In this document: one piece after another, positions 59,001 through 64,000 of the stretch
How positions within the stretch are numbered: the stretch's first letter is position 1
Layout of the letters: every line of letters starts with the position of its first letter
Notes under the pieces: model-generated
The model's database searches: none
What the model was told of the DNA's origin: nothing
The model's input: only the letters and a program-made list of their open reading frames with translations
From: Aspidiotus rigidus
Lineage: Eukaryota > Arthropoda > Insecta > Hemiptera > Diaspididae
NCBI GenBank assembly: GCA_035079385.1
Contig: JAVHKY010000012.1
Location: 2,524,501-2,588,500 of the forward strand
Direction: 5' to 3'
Length of the DNA: 64,000 nt
Program-made: the position numbers and the translations under genes

Positions 59001-62000
59001 AGTGTTTCTTCAGCCAAGTAAAACGTGGGATTTTGTGATAGGAAGAGAACAATAAACTGTATTAGCACTCTATGGGACGAGGTGGATTTTATATACACGG
59101 GCATAAAGTAGGTACGTCATTTTTCATTTTAACTGAGGGTAGTCGAATAGTTAGGGCACTTGTCTAGAAAGTTTTTGAAATTTGAATTTTTCGGTGGCAT
59201 TTATAGATGAAGTAAAATTCTTGTTTGTAAACTAATTGTGGTCCAGGGCCAGGTCTAGCTTTTGTAGGCCTCAGGGCCAAATTTCTATGAGAGCCACCAC
59301 ACCTAAAAATAAATAAACGAGGGGTGGCAGAGAACCTGTTTTATGGGTCACCTAGGATCTGGAAAATATAGATTGTGACGTCACAGGCTTGGACTTTGGA
59401 CCTATATATGTTACGCTCAATTTACGTAATTGCTCACTCGTAATGAGCAGCAAAATTGCTCAATACGCGTAATAAGCAGACGTGCTGCTCATTACACGTA
59501 TTGTGCAAAGTTGCTGCCCATTACGCGTAAACAGCAATATTTTTCTGCCTATTACGAGTAATGGGCAGCAATCTAGCTGCCCGCGTAAAGAATGATATCT
59601 AGTATGCAATTCTGCCTACCATGCAGGCCGAATAGACAGGTGGACTTTTTCTTGAAATGCATCTCTATTCTCGAGACATTTTGGCAACAATCGGTTATAA
59701 GGGTAAAAACACTCGCTGAATCCGAATACGTATCATGGTTGCCAAGTCGAATTTTGCCTCCTTACGGCCCAAATCCAAGATGGCGGCCAAACTCATTTCA
59801 TTTCTGTTCCATGGTAAAACAGAAGGTTGTAATTTCGTTCACCTTTTTTTGGGGGCGGGGGAAGGGGGTGGCTGGTGTACAGAATTGGATCTTCAAACTC
59901 TACTTGAGATATTGGGATCACATACAGCCAAGATGAGGACCCAAATTTGGGTCAAATTAAGGCCATTTTATTGGCAATATAATGCTAGAGTGTGGGGTGT
60001 CGTTTCTATGGTTTTTTGACCCGGGAAAATCAAAAACGACCACCATGAGCTTGCCTGGGAATTAAAAGTCGAGATACTTGGGTCCTGTGGTTATGTTCTC
60101 ACAAACATGCTTGTCTGTTATCACTGCGTAACACATAAGAAATTATGATTCTTATTCAAGTAATTTACAACAAGTTTTGAATTGTTACGCAGTGAGTTCT
60201 TTTTCCTTTCCTCCTTTAAGAAATATGATTCTTTATTAGTAAAGTTGTTTGAGCTACAATTTTAAATAATCCTCTTTATTTTACAGTTCATCTTATTTCT
60301 ACGGACTAATTTTGAGGTACATAATATGCTTTGTTTGGATAGTGTATAATGCAGTTGAGAGAAAGCTCTGTGATTTCAACCTGACCAATTTCCAATATCT
60401 AAATTAGAGTTTAAAGATCCAATTCTGTATACCAGCAACCCCCTCCTTCCCCCCAAAAAAAACGAAAAAAAAAATTACAATCTATTGTTTTACCTTAAAA
60501 GAGAAATAAAATGAGTTTGGCCGTCATCTTAGATTTGGGCCATGAGGAGGCAAAATTCGACTTTGCAACCATGAAATTCGGATTCAGCGAGAGTTTTTAC
60601 CCTTAAAACCGATGGTTGCTCAAATGTCTCAAGAAATAATGTTGGAATGAAAAAATTAACCATTCTCATGATTTGCCTATCAATCTAGAAGTTGTGACAA
60701 TTACGATAAATAATAGAATAAGATTTTGAATTTAGAAAGTAATGACGATCTCCTTGAGTGATAATAGAAAGTAATTTACATTATAATGATTTTTTGAAGT
60801 ATTCCAAGTAAAAATAGGAAAAAACTGAACAGAACTGATTTATGACCCCATTAGGTTGTAACGTCACAAAGCTGACCTATGACGTCATCAAACTGTGACG
60901 TCACAGGCCCCGCCTTCAAGCTATCTATATGATAGCAAGGGGACTCGGAAAAATTTCAACCTTCAAGCTTTGTCGCCCGGCCGGACGGTAGACGATTTTT
61001 ACGAAAAAACCCACGATAAAACAGGTTCCCAGTTGAAAAATTCTTATTAACTCTGGCTGGTATCTACTCACTTCTTCCTTGACCATACTGCACATTCCCT
61101 AATCCCAATTAAAAAGTACCGAATTCTCGTCTTACTTCCATGGGCCATAGGCCTATCCCGGCCGAAAATAATTTTCAAATTATACGAATTATTATTCAGA
61201 AAATCGACTACTACTCATCACTCTCACTTCCTGAATAACTAAGGTCATATACCGGCGCCAACGTCACTTTCTGTTTTGTAGGAGGTTCAAAACTCAATGA
61301 TGACTTTGCATATTCCATCAACAACAAAATTTTCTCTTACCTTCACCGCAACTCCGTCACAATCCCTTCCAATGCCCCTAGAGTCAACCCTAACTCTCCC
61401 CCTCCTTCATCAGTTCTTCTAATCTCCTATCCACTTCAATAGCATTTTCCAACGTTTACTTCAATCATCCACACTCCGTTATAAACTTTTTAACCATGTT
61501 ACTATCATCTGGGTCCCAACCACAGCGGTATCAATGGTGGCGAAAAAATCGACCAAGCCGTAAAAGCTATCACGAGCCCACTACGCCTTGACTGCTGAAT
61601 TCTCCTCACTGTATCCGATGATCTCATCCACAACTACCAAAAACGAACCAGTGGATTGCCCAGGGGCAAAAATAAGTCCCGCAGAATGAATTTGTACAAA
61701 TGAAACGATTATCTTCCTCACCCCCCCTTCCCTCACTGAGAATACCGCTTTCAAGAAAGAAAAAGAAAAACCTTTCAATGTGCGCGGACCCCATCCCTCT
61801 CTGTGTTTCTTGATACGTATATAATTTTTCATTTTTCATTGATGGTCCTAAACTGAAACTGCAAAAGCATCTAAAGTGCGTGGGCCCGGGGCCAATAGCT
61901 TCCTCGGCCCTCTTAATCCATGCTATAAGTTCATTAAGGTTGAGGGAGGGCGTTTGACAGTATGTCGACTACAAGTCGACGCAACAAGTGAGTCGGAATG

Positions 62001-62780
62001 GAGTAAGTCGATAAGTGGTGTCGACGTGATGTCAAACAGGATGACCTGACCCTTTTTAAATTTCTCCATTTTGTAACGTACTTCTTCCTCCGCCAAGAGA
62101 GAAAAAATTGCAGTTTGGACTTTGATTGGTAATTTTAGACTAATATTTATTAATAATCAATGCGACGAGAATCAGGAAATTTCCTGACCTTGGCTAAATT
62201 TCCTGACTTCCCATCAATTGGTCCACGCGCATCAAATTTTTTGACTTTGGAACTGGTCTTCCTGAAAAGTAGGCGTATGGCAATTTGAACCATCGGATCC
62301 CTGATTATGGAAGCCATTTCAAGTCAATCACTCAGAAACGAGGAAAAGTTTGTCAATTTTAAAAAGTTAGACCCTGTGATCGAGTTTCTTCATAATTTGA
62401 TATACTGCACTATATGTATTGACCATAGGGATGCCCATTGGAAGTTTCACTTGGAAGAACCTTCAGAAAATTATTTTGGGAGGTTGAAGAAAAAGTGGGA
62501 GAAAAGGAAAGTTGAAAACATTTTTGGAAAAATCCTAATGTAAAATTGGATTTACTAATTTTCGAAATTTGTGAGGTAAACACAGGCAGTAAAACAGAAA
62601 AATGTGAAGCGAAATACCGCTTAAGAACCAAAGACAATATCTATTTTACGAATAAACTTTCTTACCTGTAAGTATCTTCTTCTTCGCTTAGCCACATTTC
62701 CTTGAGTCACGTTACAGTCTCCATGTTTGAGAACAACTCTTCGTCTTGCTCTTTTCGAAATGAATCTCGTCTGACGATAC
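49807..62780 (-). CDS. Kir gene B: inward-rectifier K+ channel (Irk family), 5' end missing
   Basis: This is a second K+ channel subunit gene, same strand and family as gene A. Six exons join in frame on the minus strand: 62780-62666, 58356-58122, 58038-57764, 57613-57421, 50832-50611, 50000-49807, all GT-AG, giving 410 residues plus one leading base of a split codon. Features in order: basic [14 protein letters not shown], slide helix [15 protein letters not shown]1, pore Cys (WKPC, TDEC), filter T-I-G-Y-G, M2 ending [45 protein letters not shown] and Y-E-V-D-T-P-L-C. The tail ends ESCI, a class I PDZ-type end as in vertebrate Kir2 channels. The canonical filter suggests an ordinary channel. 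The first coding exon, expected upstream by analogy with gene A, was not found and probably lies beyond 64000. Confidence 0.9.
50611..50832 (-). CDS. Kir gene B exon (cytoplasmic domain, late part)
   Basis: The acceptor is TTTTTCAG before 50832. It begins by completing a Gly codon, then [20 protein letters not shown] and on to the V-D-T-P-L-C motif. If the donor at 50610 were skipped, the frame would stop after a few dozen codons, giving a possible short alternative C-terminus (inference). Confidence 0.88.
50833..54057. other. Large intron of Kir gene B, right-hand part before the repeats
   Basis: Bases 50833-52400 are AT-rich without recognised features. From 52490 to 53200 the strand is purine-rich, with a C-run at 52631-52645. 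From about 53280 to 54050 the TGACGTCA-containing repeats and a few CTCGAG-type units lie (listed separately). Confidence 0.4.
53285..54045. repeat. TGACGTCA-rich degenerate repeat
   Basis: The phrase (T)ATGACGTCATCAAATTGTGA followed by CGTCACA recurs. Perfect TGACGTCA octamers lie at 53337, 53628, 53715, 53857 and 53963, with near-matches at 53842 and 54016. One more lies at 59376 and two at 60879 and 60896, in the same repeat context. Units of the 45-46 bp CTCGAG family are interleaved at 53482-53600. Confidence 0.75.
54058..55226. repeat. ~103-bp repeat family with an internal inverted block
   Basis: Copies run in plus orientation from 54058 to about 54595, in reverse complement from about 54596 to 54950, then in plus orientation again to 55226. 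The junctions fall inside units (for example AATGGATCAGCAGAAAGG at 54592-54609), so the block can fold on both sides. It lies in an intron of Kir gene B. Confidence 0.9.
55390..55650 (+). pseudogene. MULE-type transposase C-terminal fragment with SWIM zinc finger
   Basis: The frame from about 55390 encodes [16 protein letters not shown], then [20 protein letters not shown], then [25 protein letters not shown]-x-C-x(n)-C-x-H is the SWIM zinc-binding motif, and this arrangement with the basic tail is typical of the C-terminus of Mutator-like transposases. TAA lies a few codons upstream of the first Met (55402), so the DDE catalytic part is missing. Sense is opposite to Kir gene B, whose large intron contains it. 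Repeats of the ~103-bp family flank both sides. Confidence 0.7.
55651..55919. other. 3' flank of the MULE fragment
   Basis: It contains a T-run (about 55720-55738) and no inverted end that I could match to the 5' side of the MULE fragment. Confidence 0.35.
55920..56320. repeat. ~103-bp repeat family, about four copies
   Basis: Plus-orientation copies, the last one cut by a CTCGAG-type unit at 56325. Confidence 0.88.
56321..56600. repeat. CTCGAG-type units and GAAGCCGTC-AACGAAGTT block
   Basis: CTCGAGCTATATATGATA (56342-56360) starts two diverged units. 56500-56595 repeats the block seen at 2195-2310 (CTTCCTTGAATTTTCAATACC ... AACAGGTTCCCTGCGTTCC ... AACTTCGTTAAGGAAGCC) with high similarity. 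Confidence 0.75.
56601..57420. other. Intron sequence next to Kir gene B exon 4
   Basis: No repeat or coding remnant recognised. The frames on the minus strand at 56775-57096 have no known domain. Confidence 0.35.
57421..57613 (-). CDS. Kir gene B exon (cytoplasmic domain, middle)
   Basis: The acceptor is TTGTAG before 57613 and the donor GTAGGC follows 57421. It encodes [20 protein letters not shown] and [10 protein letters not shown]. Phase 0 at the start and phase 1 at the end match both neighbours exactly. Confidence 0.9.
57764..58038 (-). CDS. Kir gene B exon (second half of filter, M2, PIP2 region)
   Basis: The acceptor is CGAACAG before 58038. The first two bases complete the filter Gly, then Y-G-A-K follows. 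Encodes M2 ([20 protein letters not shown]) and the basic [14 protein letters not shown]. The donor GTACGA after 57764 is less canonical than the others, but it is the site that keeps the frame into V-T-K-E-G-E. Confidence 0.9.
58122..58356 (-). CDS. Kir gene B exon (slide helix, M1, pore helix, start of filter)
   Basis: The acceptor is TTTCTTCTCAG before 58356. It encodes [14 protein letters not shown] through V-E-T-Q-H-T-I-G. The donor ATAG|GTCGTA at 58121 is weak. It splits the filter glycine codon after its first base; the following intron is only 83 bp. Confidence 0.9.
58357..59400. other. Intron of Kir gene B, left part
   Basis: No remnant recognised until about 59310, where the phrase AAACGAGGGGTGGCAGAGAA introduces an ACCTGTTTTATGGG block and one TGACGTCA repeat (59376), as at 53240-53345. 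Confidence 0.4.
59405..59590. repeat. Cluster of palindromes around TTACGCGTAA / GCTGCTCATTAC
   Basis: Repeated palindromic or near-palindromic words (ATTACGCGTAA, ACTCGTAATGAGCAGC, GCTGCTCATTACACGTA, GCCTATTACGAGTAATGGGC) occur about every 25-40 bp. Adjacent copies are mutually complementary, so the region can form several alternative hairpins. Confidence 0.8.
59643..60660. repeat. ~1-kb foldback element with inner hairpin
   Basis: The left arm, about 59643-59925, matches the reverse complement of about 60375-60660 over most of its length with substitutions. Examples are GGGTAAAAACACTCGCTGAA with its partner near 60588-60606, and CAGAATTGGATCTTCAAACTC with its partner near 60405-60428. The central ~450 bp contains CACTGCGTAACA (60122-60133) paired with TGTTACGCAGTG (60183-60194). 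Overlapping frames at 59592-60019 are arm sequence, not a gene. It lies in a Kir gene B intron. Confidence 0.8.
60661..61035. repeat. TGACGTCA repeat copy and AAAACAGGTTCCC end
   Basis: TGACGTCA occurs at 60879 and 60896 in the same phrase as at 53.3-54.0 kb. 60985-61035 ends with CGATAAAACAGGTTCCCAGTTG, a diverged member of the family seen at 716-795. Confidence 0.6.
61276..61700 (+). pseudogene. LINE-type RNase H domain remnant
   Basis: Frames on the plus strand give pieces of a non-LTR retrotransposon RNase H. The start reads [15 protein letters not shown], where an intact domain has Y-T-D-G-S-K. Later comes [20 protein letters not shown] with W-V-P following, then, after a frameshift, [24 protein letters not shown]-x-G-x-E-x-x-D-x-A is the RNase H C-terminal signature. 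The first catalytic Asp is Gly and the middle is out of frame, so it is dead. It lies in a Kir gene B intron. Confidence 0.65.
61701..62665. other. Intron of Kir gene B next to its first visible exon
   Basis: Repeated GTCGAC-type words lie at 61963-62026. No gene or known repeat otherwise. The frame at 62307-62543 has no recognised domain. Confidence 0.35.
62666..62780 (-). CDS. Kir gene B exon (basic cytoplasmic N-terminal segment)
   Basis: The acceptor is TTCTTCTAG before 62780 and the donor CAG|GTAAGA follows 62666. It encodes [20 protein letters not shown], then [18 protein letters not shown]. Its acceptor phase (one base to complete a codon) equals that of gene A exon 2, the only intron position the two genes share. 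Confidence 0.88.
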
Positions 62781-64000
62781 CTAGAAGAAAAAAAGTGAAT
62801 ACGAATCTCGTGGTAAATACTCGTATTCTACATTAATGTAAAAAATAATTGGCTGTAATTTTCGAATTCAGTCGACTGCTTGCTCTCGGCCCAAAAATGT
62901 TATCTTCATTTTCACAAAAAATATTATAGTTTTTTATCACGTCATCAAATTTTCAACGGAAAATGACAATTACTTTTATAGCACCCACATTCTACTGAAA
63001 ATTTAGGAAGCACGACTCTGACTTTTTAAAAAATTTTTTTTGTAAGGTACCACAAAGATAACAAATAGTTCAATTTTGATCAGGTAACGCTAAGATGGGA
63101 GTAACTAAAGAAATGTTAGGTAATGAAATTATGAGTCCGGAAACGTTGATAAAATAATATTGAAATGTTGAAACAATTCATGATCCGAATTCAGCCCTTA
63201 GTTGATTGATGGTTTTAAGACAGCATCCAGTCATATAAAATATTGAAACTAGTAACGTACATATAAGAAGAGGTTTCCGATGGACTGCAGGGTGAAAGGC
63301 TTCGATGCTCATAACTATGTATCTCATATCGATATGTTTCAAGTTTAGGGGCGGAGACAAAGCTTGACAACTTGTTTCTAATCTATAGCTGACCAAAGTC
63401 GTATTCACCCACGAAAATTCACTACTTGACGAAAAATTTGGAACCATCAATGACCTTGACCTACTTCATTCGACCTTTGGCATTCATTATGCTCGTCCTA
63501 AGATAGGCCTGTACTAACTAGCCTGCTCAGTAAGTTTACCCTTCATTATACTAGGCCCAATATACAGAACGCTGTAGATAAATCGTTTCTTCGTAACTAC
63601 GAGACATCGTTAACGGAAAATAGAATTACAGTCACATCACGTTTTTTAAGGAATTTTTAATGGAAAAATGTCTGAAAACGTTACGTGACCGTAATTTCAT
63701 TTTCAGTTATACAGTTTACTAGATTGAGAAGGGGGCGAAGGAGCGGAACGAGTGAGCCCCAAAAACTAGTTAGCTTGAAATATTGTATACTAGACCAAGG
63801 AGGGGGCAAACTAGCGGAGCGATTGAATCCCCGAAAGCTAGTTAACTAATTCATATCAAATTCTAATATTAATTATACGAGTACTAAGTTTTGTACACGT
63901 TTACGCTAGGCCTATAATGAAGGCTAAACTTACGATAGCAGTTGAGTATACGTAGAATCGAAATTTTGATACAATCGAGATTACGGTAAAATTTTTATTT
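62781..64000. other. Intron or 5' region of Kir gene B; CTAGTATA remnants
   Basis: No first coding exon was found: the minus-strand frame 63450-63178 lacks Kir N-terminal character and a matching donor. At 63480-63560 and 63720-63960 lie CTAGTATA-type words and two copies of GGGGGCGAAGGAGCGGAACG / GGGGGCAAACTAGCGGAGCG, related to blocks at 7440-7475 and 21060-21130. Confidence 0.45.

Noticed and set aside
59592..60019. Two overlapping plus-strand frames of 94-114 codons
   Set aside because: They lie in one arm of an inverted repeat, and the matching arm does not keep the frame.
61581..61839. Minus-strand frames of 71-83 codons
   Set aside because: The plus strand at this place continues the degenerate LINE RNase H reading, and the minus frames match no known domain.
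63178..63450. Candidate first exon of Kir gene B on the minus strand
   Set aside because: It has no Kir N-terminal features, and no donor in a phase that fits the acceptor at 62780 was seen.
1..64000. tRNA or rRNA genes
   Set aside because: I looked for T-arm words such as GGTTCGAATCC and for rRNA-like conserved stretches and found none in a context able to form a cloverleaf; a covariance-model search would be decisive.

Overview
The window looks like AT-rich nuclear DNA of an arthropod, most likely an insect. The evidence is a pair of intron-containing inward-rectifier potassium channel (Kir/Irk) genes with GT-AG introns, degenerate remnants of animal-type transposable elements (Penelope-like, BEL/Pao, MULE, a LINE RNase H, an EEP endonuclease), many simple repeats, and a long satellite array. 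Nothing looks bacterial or viral. I cannot fix the species; a hemipteran is a guess only.

Layout: 1-8.9 kb is a repeat graveyard. It holds a large foldback at the very start, arrays of a 45-46 bp CTCGAG-containing unit, TAAA microsatellites, a small LTR-bounded element, a 17-bp minisatellite, and broken EEP-endonuclease and BEL/Pao fragments. From 8.94 to 17.18 kb on the minus strand lies Kir gene A, four coding exons and 445 predicted residues. Its introns hold about 20 copies of a ~103-bp repeat and two pieces of a dead Penelope-like reverse transcriptase. From 17.2 to 26.1 kb there is no recognisable gene, only diverged repeats. From 26.165 to 43.771 kb lies a homogeneous satellite of about 136 monomers of 129 bp with higher-order structure. 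From 43.8 to 49.8 kb there are mixed repeats, including a small element with 34-bp perfect inverted ends. From 49.8 to 62.78 kb on the minus strand lies Kir gene B: six exons are visible, and the N-terminal exon was not found and probably lies to the right of the window. Its introns hold a MULE SWIM zinc-finger fragment, the same ~103-bp repeat family, TGACGTCA-rich repeats, a second large foldback and a LINE RNase H remnant.

The two channel genes lie in the same orientation, are about 33 kb apart and are separated by the satellite. Both encode the complete pore and most of the cytoplasmic domain, and both end in S-x-I, which fits a class I PDZ ligand. They share only their first intron position, so the duplication or the intron turnover is old. 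Gene A has an altered selectivity filter (S-T-G-Y-G), whereas gene B keeps T-I-G-Y-G. The window holds no operon-like or defence-like system. Its most unusual content is the satellite's exact-length, higher-order structure and the layered inverted repeats around the channel genes.
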